Part shown: piece after piece, positions 30,542 through 42,500 of the stretch
How the letters are laid out: each line of letters begins with the position of its first letter
Numbering within the stretch: the first letter of the stretch is position 1
Assembly (NCBI GenBank): GCA_038142005.1
Contig: JAYQJE010000008.1
Span: forward strand, 57,602 to 121,601
Source: SHAN690 sp023262195
Lineage (GTDB): Bacteria > Bacteroidota > Bacteroidia > Flavobacteriales_G > Salibacteraceae
DNA length: 64,000 nt
Reading direction: 5' to 3'
The notes under the pieces: model-generated
What the model saw: the letters and a program-made list of their open reading frames with translations, nothing else
Databases searched by the model: none
Told to the model about the DNA's origin: nothing
Translations under genes and position numbers: made by a program

Positions 30542-30588
30542 TTAAAAAATCCTACACGTCTAAATCTCCAGAAAGCTAATTTCGCGTG

Positions 30589-33500
30589 ATGAAAAAAATT
30601 GTCTCTTTCATACCACTACTTTTCGCCTTTCTATTTGGTATAGGACAATCTAATTTTTATACGGAGTTCGATACAATTGCTCTTGGATGCTCACCAGGAA
30701 GCAACCTTTTAAATGTATTTACGGATTCTGCAAATTCGTCTGATTACACGTATGATACCATACCCTATTACACAGAGCCCGTAGGGGAACTAACGTGGCA
30801 ATGTTTGATGACCAAGTATTAGGTCCCTTTAATATTGGTTTTGACTTTAATTTTTACTGCGGTCAATTCACACAGTTCTATATATGCTCCAATGGAAGGA
30901 TTGGATTTAGTGCTGGACAAACTCAAACATGGGATGTGCAATCCATTCCAAACGTTGCGGCAAACACTCCCAAAAACACGATTATGGGGGCTTGGCGGGA
31001 TTGGAGGCCAACATCGAACATTCAATACATTACCTATCAAACTACAGGTGTAGCTCCGAATAGAAAGTTGGTCGTTACGTGGAATGCTGTGCCAATGTTT
31101 AGTTGTGTTGCAAATCTTGGTACTTTTCAAATTGTCCTCCATGAATCATCCAACATCATACACAATAATTTAACCAATGTACCTGTTTGTTTGGCTTGGG
31201 GAGGAGGTGATGGCACCAATGGTGTTCATAATGATGATGGCACAAAAGCTACTGCAGTTAATGGCAGAAATGACTCTCAATTTACAGTAACGAACGAATC
31301 CGTTCGATTTATCCCAACCTCACCAATTACCTGGACATTACCCAATGGAGACACGCTTGGAATTGGTAATCAGGTTGAGTATTTAGCAACACAATCTACC
31401 TATGTATATGCTAATGGGGTTACATGCGATAATGACACAGTCATCGATAGCACATACATACAATATTCGGCCATTGAGGTTATGCTTGATTCACAAAACG
31501 TGGATTGCACCAATGACTCAACAGGATTTTTGGTAGCGACAGATACCTCGACACAAACCTCTGCACCATTCACCTTCTTTTGGGTTGATGGAGCAAATGA
31601 TACCATTGCCACGCATCAGTCCATCAATGATGTGGACACGCTCTTCGATATCCCAGCCGGATCATACACGGTTTACGCAAGGGATGATAATGGTTTGATT
31701 GCTTGTAATTCGGCCACAATCTCCCAACCGGATTCAATCATCGGGATATTATCCTCGAGTGAGGACGTTTTGTGTTTTGGAGATACTACTGGTATAGCCA
31801 TGGCTATTGATTCCAATGACTATACAGGATTAAATTGGGATGGCTTTTATAATTACTACTGGTCTGAGGGAGGTAATTTATTCGATTCGACATTATTGTC
31901 TACAAGCGACACAAATTCACTTGTAAATGTAGGTGCAGGTACTTACAATGTGACCATTGACGGATGCTTGATCTCTACAGGTAGCGTCACTGTTAATGAG
32001 CCGTCCTTAATGGCGGCTTCTATTTCTAACCCTACAGCCGTTTCTTGCCCTGAGGCACTGGCTTGCGATGCGAGCGCACTTGGAAGTGGTGCTGGAGGTG
32101 TTACACCTTATACCTATGCATGGTCAAATGGTGAAACAACTCCACTTGCAGTTTCACTCTGTCAAGACACAAATTGGCTCACTGTGACTGATGCCAACGG
32201 ATGCGATTCAACCGCATATATAATTATTGGGGTGCCTGACTCTATAGAGACATTTGGATTTACAGATACTTTAATTTGCAAAACAAATTTTGCTGCACTC
32301 ACTGCGTCATCAACTGGAGGTACTGGACCATTTGATTACATATGGATGCAAGACAGCATAGGGGGTGACACCATCGCATTCAGTGCGGCAACATCGGTGC
32401 AACCACTAAAGAAAACAGAATACTTTGTTTCATCTACAGATGTGAATGGGTGTCCAGGTGATACGGCAAGCGTCACGATCAAAGTGAGGCCAGACCTAGG
32501 AGTCATTCTTCCAAATATTGATACCATTTGTCCGTATGACACTATTGACATTACCGTGCAAGGTACAGGTGGAGATAGCCTCTACAGCTTCGCTTGGAGT
32601 AACGGTGATTTTGGACCAACCATTACTGTCAGTCCTGATTTATCCACTTGGTATGTGGTTACTGTAGCAGACGTTTGTGGTACGCCTGCATATACAGACA
32701 GTGTATTTGTACAAGTTGGAGGATATCCAAGAATACAAGCGCACATAGAGCTTGAAGAAGACTCCGTATGCGCAGGCAAGAGCTTATATCTAATCGCTTC
32801 GGGACAAGGTGGTTGGCGTGGTCCTGATGAATACCGATTTACTTGGAATAAAACGAATTGGTCAGGAAATCCGATTCAATTTGATAGACCTCTAAAAACA
32901 ACAGAATACATTGTTTCCATAACAGATCTATGCTTAAGCCCTGCTGGGGCTGATACTGTTACCATTCATGTAGGCACTCCAGAAATCCCCGTAATTGAAG
33001 CTACGCCCACCGAGGCGTGCTCCAATGCAGAAGTTCAGTTTTTCTCATTAAACCCTTTCCAATCTGGATATGATTTCAATTGGAATTTTGGTGATGGAGC
33101 GGCAGCATTTAACAGTCAAACTGATTCTGTGGTGCATAGCTATTCAGAACCAGGATGCTATGATGTAACATTGGAAGTAGCCACGGTTTTCGGTTGTAGT
33201 GCATCTGTAACGGAAGAGTGTATGATTCAAATCTTAGAATCGCCAATTGCAGATTTGAGTTATTTACCGTCAATACCAACCACCTTGGAACCGATTGTAA
33301 TCTTTTCAGACGAAAGTATTGGCGCGGAAAGTATCGATTGGTTTATCGACAATGATTATTGGGGAATGGATAGTGCCTTTCAATATGAGTTTCTCGATAC
33401 AGGATATTACGAAGTTCGGCTCATTGCCCAAAGTGTAGATGGATGTTTGGACACCACAGATGTGTTGATTCATTTCACCGAAGGGCAAACAGTGTTTATA

Positions 33501-33794
33501 CCTAAATCATTCTCACCCGATGGAGACGGTCTTAATGATGTTTTCCAAATAAGAGGAGATGCAATTAGCTCTCAGGGCTTTGAGTTCATTGTGCTCGATC
33601 GTTGGGGGCATAAAATCTTCTACACAAAGAATCCATCCTTTGGCTGGGACGGAAGACGAATTTCAAACGGAGAGTTTGTCAACACGGGATCCTATCCATT
33701 CCTGCTAAACTATACGGATTTGAATGGTGAGCTTCGAAAAGAAGCCGGGCAAATTATCGTGGTAAAAACAGGCAGCCCCACTGGCTTAAGATAG
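30589..33794 (+). CDS. Large T9SS-exported surface protein with PKD and gliding-type C-terminal domain
   Basis: About 1069 aa repaired. A signal peptide (MKKIVSFIPLLFAFLFGIGQS) is followed by a domain with GFDFNFYCGQFTQFYICSNG. Several Cys-containing SprB-like repeats come next (CFGDTTGIAMAI; YTYAWSNGETTPLA; YSFAWSNGDFGPTI), then a PKD domain (NWNFGDGAAAFN ... VVHSYSEPGCYDVTLEV) and the CHU_C sorting domain (FIPKSFSPDGDGLNDVF; LDRWGHKIF). The frame breaks at G4 (30784-30787), which needs G5 to read PVGGTNVAMFDD. It is probably a cell-surface adhesin exported by T9SS. The ECF sigma gene begins 40 bases downstream. Confidence 0.92.
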
Positions 33795-33834
33795 GTAGCA
33801 ACCAATTAATTTAAACACGTCTTATTTGATGTAA

Positions 33835-34414
33835 ATGGGTATTTGGCATCCACATGAAGAAGCACAGCTTGTTGAAGGCTGTAAAAATGGAAGCCAAATA
33901 GCTCAGAAACAAGTTTTTGATGGAATGCGAAGAATACTTTTCAGCATCTGTTTAAGGTATGCTGATAACCAAGATGAAGCGCAGGATATTTTGCAAAACG
34001 GATTTATCAAAGTATTCAAAAACATCAATAACTTTAATGGAGAGGGTTCTTTCGAAGGTTGGATAAAACGGATTGTGGTTAACACCGCCATTGACAATTA
34101 TCGCAGAAAAAGTAAAGCCCGTGACCGTGGACAGTGAACTCACTGATCGAATTGGCGCAGGTCTTGAAGATGAAGATGAAGAATTGAGTATTTATGAAAG
34201 AGTGCCAATTCAACGAGTGTTAGATGCGGTGCAGGAGTTATCTCCTGTATATAAAATGGTGTTTAACCTCTACGTAATGGAAGGTTACAACCACAATGAA
34301 ATTGCAGAAATGCTTGAGATAAGTGTAGGCACATCAAAGTCAAACTTATCCAAAGCACGATTAAATCTTCGAAAGAAGTTAAAACCATTAATTGAAAAGA
34401 TAAGTCAAGGTTGA
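33835..34414 (+). CDS. RNA polymerase sigma factor, ECF subfamily
   Basis: Region 2 (FSICLRYADNQDEAQDILQNGFIKVFKNI; SFEGWIKRIVVNTAIDNYRRK) and region 4 (VLDAVQELSPVYKMVFNLYVMEGYNHNEIAEMLEISVGTSKSNLSKAR) are clear. The frame breaks at A5 (34107-34111), which needs A4 to read NYRRKVKPVTVDSEL. Repaired length is about 193 aa. The stop is TGA. The next gene starts one base later, and that gene looks like an anti-sigma-type membrane protein, so this factor is probably controlled by it. Confidence 0.93.
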
Positions 34415-34415
34415 C

Positions 34416-35642
34416 ATGAAGAATTTTGATGAGATAATAAAAACAAAGCTGGAGCAACTAAATGTTGAGCCAAGTCAGTCCACTTGGTCATCCATCGAGG
34501 CTGGCTTAAGTACACATTCAGGTGGCAACGCGTTTAAGGCACAATTACTATCAGGAGTTGCCGCCTCTGCGATCATTGGAGCTGCGCTTGTAAGCCTCCC
34601 ACCCATTGGTGATGACGCACTCAATTTAGATGCTGAGATGGATATACAGATGAACTATGATTCATCATCTGAACCTACAGAAGATCCAAAGGACGCAGTC
34701 GCTCCATTTGGCTCTATTAAGCCTCAAGTAAAGCATGAGATAGTAATGGAAAAGCGCAGCGCAGTGCTTTCTCCAGATCAAGGTGTAGAGCTAAATATTA
34801 AAGAAACATCCAGTTCAAACACGGACGTTAGTGATATAAACGCGGACGATAAATCATCATATCAAAACATTGCTTACACTGCTCGAGTTGATTTTGAGGC
34901 CTCGGGAATTCAATGTGTAAATAAGAATATACTTTTCAAATCAGCAACTTCTGAGTCTGCCACAATCACATGGCTCTTTGATGGCTTCGATGTGGCAGAA
35001 GGATCACGAGTGACCAAAACATTTGTTGACTATGGTATTCATGACGTTCGTATGATTGCCACTTTTAATGATGGTTCTCAAAAAGCAATTGAAAGCACCA
35101 TTGAGATTTTTGAAAATCCAAGCGCTGACTTCACAGATATGATTTCTATGAAATCAAATTGTCTAACCAGCTATATCTCATTATCAGGAACAGGTACAAA
35201 TCAGGCTTACAAATGGATTCTAAATTCAGATACAGTGAAAGAAGGCAGGTCTGTTGACTTAGCCATAGGCAATGGTCTTCATACGATTGCTCTGCATACA
35301 ATTAATGATGCAGGCTGTGTAGCAACTGATAATAGATCTATCAAGGTGGAAAACGAATTTCAACTTAGCATTCCATCTGCCTTTAGCCCAACCAATTCGG
35401 ATGGCCTTAACGATGTCTGGCTAGTTCCTGAATTGGCTCAGATGCAATCATTTAGTCTTACCATCAAACGTCTTACTACCGGTTCGGTGGTATTTGAATC
35501 CAACGAATATTATGAATGGGATGGTTCTATCTCTGGCACATCAGAAAGACCAAGAAGCGAAGAGGCTTTTATCTATGTAATCACAGCAACAGACGACTGT
35601 GGAGAAACCATCAAGAAAACAGGCACAATTACTTGCCTGTAA
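34416..35642 (+). CDS. Membrane protein with anti-sigma-like N-terminus, PKD-type domains and CHU_C C-terminus
   Basis: 408 aa. Residues 1-35 (MKNFDEIIKTKLEQLNVEP ... STWSSIEAGL) fit the short cytoplasmic motif found in Bacteroidota membrane partners of ECF sigma factors. A single membrane segment follows (AQLLSGVAASAIIGAALVSL, about 44-63). There is then a Glu/Asp/Ser-rich linker, two PKD/Ig-like units (about 160-310; WLFDGFDVAEGSRVTKTF) and a T9SS type B/gliding C-terminal domain (IPSAFSPTNSDGLNDVW). There is no N-terminal signal peptide; export would depend on the internal helix. It starts one base after the sigma stop. Sensor and anti-sigma functions are inferred. Confidence 0.85.
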   Translation: MKNFDEIIKTKLEQLNVEPSQSTWSSIEAGLSTHSGGNAFKAQLLSGVAASAIIGAALVSLPPIGDDALNLDAEMDIQMNYDSSSEPTEDPKDAVAPFGSIKPQVKHEIVMEKRSAVLSPDQGVELNIKETSSSNTDVSDINADDKSSYQNIAYTARVDFEASGIQCVNKNILFKSATSESATITWLFDGFDVAEGSRVTKTFVDYGIHDVRMIATFNDGSQKAIESTIEIFENPSADFTDMISMKSNCLTSYISLSGTGTNQAYKWILNSDTVKEGRSVDLAIGNGLHTIALHTINDAGCVATDNRSIKVENEFQLSIPSAFSPTNSDGLNDVWLVPELAQMQSFSLTIKRLTTGSVVFESNEYYEWDGSISGTSERPRSEEAFIYVITATDDCGETIKKTGTITCL

Positions 35643-35660
35643 AACTTTCGGTTAAGCACC

Positions 35661-35703
35661 AAAAAAGCCCAATGGAATCAGATGATTCTTTGGGCTTTTT
35701 TTA
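35661..35703. terminator. Bidirectional terminator between the sigma cassette and gyrB
   Basis: Hairpin with arms AAAAAAGCCCAA and TTTGGGCTTTTTTT lies between two convergent genes (stop at 35642 on plus, stop at 35721 on minus). The A tract and T tract serve as the U run for each direction. Confidence 0.88.
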
Positions 35704-35720
35704 TGGGTTTTCTAAACCTT

Positions 35721-37672
35721 TTAAATATCGATCTTAGCGTACTTCGCGTTCTTTTCGATGAATTCTCGCCTTGGCGGCACTTCGTCACCCATTAGCATGC
35801 TGAATGTAAGATCTGCGTCAGCGGCATTCTCAATCGTCACTTGCCTAAGCATACGATCTTCTGGGTTCATTGTTGTTTCCCAAAGTTGCTCAGCATTCAT
35901 CTCACCGAGACCCTTATATCGCTGCACAGATACTCCTGACTCTTTTCCTTTACCAAGTTCCTGAATCAATTGATCACGTTGGTCATCGTTCCATGCATAG
36001 CGTTGTGTGCTGCCCTTTTTCACAAGATACAATGGTGGTGCAGCAATGTATATATAGCCTAGATCAATCAGTTCTTTCATGTATCAAAAGAAAAACGTAA
36101 GGATAAGCGTTGCAATGTGGCTACCATCCACATCTGCATCACACATGATCACAACTTTATGATATCTGAGCTTTTCGATATTCAAGGCTTTGGCATCCTC
36201 TTCTGTTCCAACCTGAACTCCAAGGGCAGTGTATATATTCTTTATCTCCTCATTATCGAAGATCTTGTGCTGCATAGCCTTTTCGACATTCAAAATCTTA
36301 CCCCTCAGAGGTAGAATGGCTTGAAACATTCTGTCTCTTCCTTGCTTTGCCGTACCACCTGCTGAATCTCCCTCGACCAAGAAAATTTCGCACTGCATTG
36401 GGTCTCTTGAACTACAATCAGCCAGTTTACCTGGTAATCCAGAGCCAGTGAGCACATTCTTTCTCTGCACCATTTCACGTGCTTTACGGGCCGCGTGTCG
36501 AGCTTGTGCTGCTAGAATAACTTTATCTACAATCATCTTGGCCTCTTTGGGATGCTCTTCAAGATAATTGCTCAGCATCTCACTTACTGCCTGATCAACC
36601 GAACCCCTAACCTCAGGGTTTCCAAGTTTGGTCTTGGTCTGACCCTCAAACTGAGGTTCCATAACCTTAACCGAGATTACAGCCGTAAGACCTTCTCTAA
36701 AATCATCACCAGCGATGTCAAATTTCAATTTTGACAATAGACCGGATTCATCCGCATATCGTTTCAGGGTTCTTGTTAACCCTGATCGAAAACCAGAGAG
36801 GTGCGTGCCACCCTCACGGGTATTTATGTTGTTAACATAGGAGTGCAGATTTTCAGAGAATGAAGTGTTGTATTGCATAGAAATCTCCACTGGAATTCCA
36901 TTTTTCTCTCCTTCCATGAACATCGTATCTGGAATGAGCTTCTCTCTCCCTGCATCTATGAATTCTACAAATTCAGCAAGTCCGCGCTCACTAAAAAATG
37001 TGACTGAAATATCAATCCCTTCCTCATCTTGATTTCGAAGATCTGTAAGCGTAAGCTTAATTCCTTTATTGAGGAACGCCAATTCCCTCAACCTGTTTGA
37101 CAACGTTTCATAATTGTACTCAGCAACAGAAAAGATGCTGTCATCCGGCAAGAACCAGACTTCTGTTCCTCTTTTGTCTGTGCTTCCGATTTCCTTTACA
37201 GGATATTGAGGCACGCCAATTTTATACTCCTGTTGGTACATTTTACCTCGCGGTGCACCGTCACTTTCAAATCCTTAGATAAGGCATTTACACAGGATAC
37301 ACCAACACCGTGCAAACCTCCAGACACCTTGTATGAGCCTTTGTCGAATTTTCCTCCTGCATGCAATACGGTCATTACCACCTCAAGGGCAGACCGTTTT
37401 TCCTTCTCATGCATATCCACAGGAATACCACGACCATCGTCTCGAACCGTGATGGAATTGTCTTTATTGATTGTAACGAAAATCTCAGATGCATGACCCG
37501 CTAGGGCCTCATCAATTGAATTATCTACGACTTCATAAACCAGATGATGCAAACCACGAACGCCAATATCGCCTATGTACATTGATGGTCGCTTCCGAAC
37601 TGCATCTAATCCCTCAAGTACGGTAATGTTAGATGCTGAATAATCTCCTTTAGGTTTTCCTTCCTCACTCAT
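35721..37672 (-). CDS. gyrB: DNA gyrase subunit B (one frameshift and one in-frame TGA)
   Basis: ATPase subunit of gyrase. Start at 37672 (MSEEGKPKGDYSASNITVLEG). The GHKL ATPase motifs are present (VVDNSIDEALAGHASEI; VRDDGRGIPVDMH; GGLHGVGVSCVNALS), then the transducer and TOPRIM domain (EIFLVEGDSAGGTAKQGRDR; DADVDGSHIATLILTFFF), ending with the RYKGLGEMNAEQLWETTM region. The frame breaks at CC 37246-37247 (needs CCC), restoring HREGKMYQQEYK. At 36084-36086 an in-frame TGA occupies the Arg (CGA) position of FFFRYMKEL. About 650 aa repaired. Both defects are presumed sequencing errors or strain variants, since gyrB is essential. Confidence 0.95.
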
Positions 37673-37767
37673 AAAATGATTTTTTTCACAGTCGATCAAA
37701 TATAGATTTGTACCCTTCGTTATGAGGCTGATATACCAATAAATACGGGGGTTTTATCAACAGGTCA

Positions 37768-39595
37768 TCAACACTTTATCCCCTTCCAAAAGGAGTAGGT
37801 AATACCGCCTACCAAATTGATTCGTTGATTCGGATATTGATTCCAACGCTGGTATCGCTGTGCAATAACATTATTAAGATTTAAAAATCCTGACAAACGC
37901 TCAGTATACCTGTATTCAACACCGAAATTGATGTCGATTACTGGGGCGATTCTTTCCCCAAAAACCTGATTCCCATCATTGCCGAAAAAGTTAGCAAGCG
38001 AATTGTCATAAGACTTGGCCCACTGTGGACCCAAAACATGTGACTCAGCTTTGATTATCACCTTGTTTTGAATCTGATAGAATCCTGTAAAACCTATCTC
38101 GAAATTAGGTCTGTGCCATGCTTCAAACTCTCTTTGTGTATTAAAGTCTCTGAACACACCCATGGCCAATATTTGTAATCGATCCCCAACTCGATACATG
38201 ATTTCACCGCTCAATTCGAATACATCAATGGTATCGTATTCCATGGTGAAATAGTTTTCACCGAAAGCCGTTCGCCCTAAGTTATATTGTGATGCATTGT
38301 AATTGGTATAAAGGAGCCCATTTCGCTCAGTGAATTGCGCGGCTTGAAGGTTGTATGTAATCTTATCTGAAATTGCACCTCTAAAACCTCCATAGATGCG
38401 TAAAACCTCATCAGTATTGCGGAGCGCAACTCTAGGCACCCAGACAAATGGATTCTCTTCGGTAATCGAGCTGAGGCTATTTCTCTTCAAACCTCCACCC
38501 AGTCCAGCATACGGGATGATTATCTCTTTGACTAAATTGTATTTGGCATATGCATGAGGGTAAATACGTGGTGTGGTTGCCGAACCAGTAACTTCAGCTT
38601 GCACATTTAGGCCATATTCAATCCTAAGTTTTCGCCACTCGCTCACCATGGTAGGTTTAAGACCAAAGATCATATTAGAAGGCGCTTGCTCAATTGCACC
38701 AATTGGGTCATAATTAAATGAATCGATGTATTGTACAAAGTTCAAATCCGACAATAGGTCCACCTTTAATTGATGGGCGCCAAAGTACCTCGATACACCC
38801 CCGTTTAATACCACATTGTTTTCACTGTTGGCCATGTTTCTGTCGCTCCAGTTTTCGTAGGACAGAGTTGCTTGATGATTCAATTTATTGCTATCAGTAT
38901 AAAAGGATTGAATTCCAACATTAGCTCCAACTCTCTGGTAAAGCTGCTTAAATTGACTTCGTATGGCAGGATCATTATCAATGTTTTGATCAATAAGCTC
39001 ATTGTATATTGCCAAAGAGTTGTTGTGGCTTAAGTCATACCCGTAATACTGCAAACGTTCTCGATCGTAGTTTACAGATCCTGAAATTGCATGCTTCTTG
39101 AGAAATTTTTTCGCTGTAAATGCACCATCAAAACGATTGTAAGGTGCTGGTGGAAGTTCGTTGAATACGCCCTGAGCTCCGCGCCCATGCATTTCAAGAC
39201 CGATGGCACTATTTCTCGATCTTAAACTGTGTATATACACATCCGAAAGAAAGTTAATTCCATTTCCTGCTCCGGCTCTTACGTAGGCCCTGTAGAGTGG
39301 AATCAAGCGGTTCTCCTTTGATCTTTGCAGCTGAAATGGAGTCCGGTACAAATTGCGTTTGATATTTCTCGTTACTAAAGAGATACGTTGCTTCCTCTTT
39401 TACCAGATTGGTATCAATGGTGGATGGTGACTCAGCCAACTTTTTAGCATCACTGATGGTGGGTCTATAACTATTAATCGCTATCACCGTGGTCGATAAA
39501 TTGTTTTGATCTTTCGGATCTTTAGCGTCATCTTGACCAATAGCCAAAGCTGAAACCATTGCGAATGCTGCAACTAAAGTGATTGCCTTATTCAT
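37768..39595 (-). CDS. Outer-membrane beta-barrel protein (TonB-receptor-like barrel without plug)
   Basis: Signal peptide MNKAITLVAAFAMVSALAIG, then a short N-terminal segment with VIAINSYRPTISDAKKL. About 500 residues of alternating polar/hydrophobic strands follow (ISGSVNYDRERLQYYGYDL; KVDLLSDLNFVQYIDSF; DRLQILAMGVFRDFNTQ), with the closing strands RINLVGGITYSFWKGI. No plug domain or TonB box is seen. The frame is lost near 39290-39310 within GEPL/IPLYRAYVRAGAGNG; the exact base is unclear. It begins inside the last 8 bases of the upstream TPR gene, so the two probably work together. Confidence 0.82.
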
Positions 39596-42500
39596 TGTTT
39601 AAAGTGTCATTAGGTTCAACTTCAATTTTCGCACTGTCATTCGGGGCGATGTCAATCATTTCAAATTCGGCTTCGAATTCTTTCAAAGGCCTTTGCTCTA
39701 TCTCAATTATGTCATCGAGCTTTTGCTGAGCCATGGCAGGTATATCATCTTCGAGTGTGTAATTTCCGATCACCGCCTCAAGGGTAGCTTTTGCCTGAAA
39801 TAAATCACCGCGTGCCATGTATATATCAGAAAGCAGCAGCAACGACTTTGCCACCCATCTTGCCTCTGATTTGTAATTTTCAATCACACTAAATACAATT
39901 GATTCGGCAGTGTCCAACGAATCATTGATATAATATATACGAGCTAAAGAATACTCGGCTTCTGCTGCTTGAGAATTACTTCCAGACTCAATTACCCTAC
40001 TAAAGAACTCAATGGCTTCTGTTGGGCTGTTTAATTGATTGTTTGCTTTGCCTATGATCAGATAGGCTTCAGTTTTTTGCTTCTGATTTACGTTGGCTGA
40101 CTCCAATACCATATTTGCACTAGCTATGGCCCCTTGCATGTTATTAAGCTCATAGTTGCATCGCATTTGGCCAATCTCGGCTTCTAAGAGATTATCAGTG
40201 TATTCTCCAAGCAGTGCCAACCTCTTGTAATGACCCAGAGCGTTCGCGCAATCGCCTTTAGCATAAGCCGCCCTAGCCACCTGCACCAAAGCAGGCTCTG
40301 TAAACTTATTCTTAGGCCGATCAGCCACATATTCAAAATCACTGAGAGCCTCTTGGGTTTTACCTAACTGAGTGAGGCAATCCGCTCGGTAATAATGGGC
40401 ATTCAAACCAAATATTGGCTTCTCGAATTGGTTAAGGTATTTAGTTAAAGATTCTACTGAGGCTTCACAATTACCATCAAAATAGTGTACTTCAGCTCCT
40501 TCATAATACAGACTATCTCTTGCCGATTCGGAAAAATCTACAAACCCAAGTGCATTGACGAATGATTCATAACCTGCTGCATCTCCTTTATCGATATAAA
40601 TATTCTTCAACCCAATGAGTGCCTCTCGAGAATCATCATAAGTTGGATAATCCTTAATGATACGCTCAAATACTTCTTGTGCTTCAGTGTCCTTTCCCGC
40701 GTTGTAGAAAGTCTGTCCAATACTGACCAGCGCTTTTCGAACATAACTACTGCCTGGAAAATCATTTACGACTTTATTTAGGCTCTCTAGTGCCTTACCA
40801 TCCTCTCCTAAGGCAATATGAGTTCTACCGATTTCGTAATAACTGGCTCCCAGATACTTTGACTTGGGATATTGTTTTACCAGTGCATGTAAGCCGACCA
40901 ACTTATCTTTTGGTCTTTTTAGAAGGCCTAAGGTTACCGACTTTTGATAAAGCGCATAATCAGGATCACTTTTGCCAATTTTAACGGCCTCGCTATAATA
41001 TATCTGAGCCGCATCATACTGATTGAGCATGAAATAGCAATCGCCAATGCGCAAATTTGCATCGCTAATCTTCACCGAATCCGGGTCCTGCCTAACCGAC
41101 ACATATCGTCTAAACCAAGATGGCGCTTCAATAAATTGGTCTCTGCTGAAATAAGCATAGCCAATATTGTAATTGGCCAGATTAAAGTATGGAGTCAACG
41201 CTGCACCAGGACTGTAAATAAAGGCCTCGTAATTCTTTACAGCTTCATCAAAAGCACCTTTGTAATAATAGCTCTCTGCTTTCCAATACTGACTTAAAGA
41301 GGCGATTTCCTTGTTGCTTCTGTATTTCAACGATCGATCAAAATACTCTATGGCACGACCAAAATCTCGTTCTGCATAGAGTTCAACTCCTTCATTGTAG
41401 GCAATGCGCTGATATGCTTGTTTCAATCTTATGTCTGGATCTTCATACTCATCTATTGACGCCAAGGCAGCGTCATAATTCTTAGAGGTAAGATAGATGT
41501 TCACCAAATAGTCGTAAGCTTCCTTGGATCGATCTGTATCGGGATATTGGTTTATATATTCCTTAAATGCGGCAATTGCACCATCAAATGGATCATAACT
41601 CAATTCGTAAGAAACTAGCGCAAACTTGAACAGGGCATCTTCACGGATGGCATCATCATAGTTCATTTGAGAGGCGCCTCTGTAGGCATTTCGAGCATAA
41701 GACTTCTTGCCCGCTTTGATATATGCCTCACCCATTTGATATAATGCGCTTTGCCCTATAGCGTCATCTGCATAGCTAATCTTTGAGAACTGCTCGGCTG
41801 CTTCAGCATACGAACCTGAGCGATAAAGTGCATAGCCGTAGGTGTAGTAATCCTCTTTTTCCTTGGTAACGTTTGCTCTCATGAACATATCGAGAAAAGG
41901 AACTGCCTCGTCATACTGCTCAAGGTTATAATGAGCATCGCCCACTACTCTAGAAATCTCTGCTTGGCGCTTTACTTTTCTATCATTAAGAAATGGTGTT
42001 CCATAAGAAATCACTTCATCGTAGTTCTCTTGAAAGTGATATATCTGGACTATATAGTAAGGAACAACATCGCCAAACTGCTCGTGTTCCCTTAAAGAAT
42101 CAAAATTCTTCAATGCCGCTGCATACTTCTTTTGCGCGTAATTGATGTGACCGAGGTAATATGTTCCTGGAGCTTTATATACGCTGGTGTAATCATCCAT
42201 TTGAAAGAACATTGCAGCAGCCTGATCAAGGCTATCAATCTGAAAATAGCTGTACCCTTTCTTAAACAGATACTCACTCTTTCTGGGCTCAACGAGATTT
42301 ATTTCTTGGAGCTGATTGAAATACTCAATAGCTTCCTCCCACTTCTTCTTCCTGAAATTATAATTACCTAAAAGAAACCATGCGTCAGGAACGCGGGTAC
42401 TCGTAGAGTAGTTTTTGATAAACTCTTTGAGTAAAAATTCTGCATCCTTATGAAACAGCTCTAGCGCACACTGGGCAACGTAAAAATGAGCATTGGCACT

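Noticed and set aside
36081..36090. Genetic code change with TGA read as Arg
   Set aside because: Several genes here end in TGA as a true stop (e.g. 34412-34414), and only one in-frame TGA is seen; a point error or mutation is simpler.
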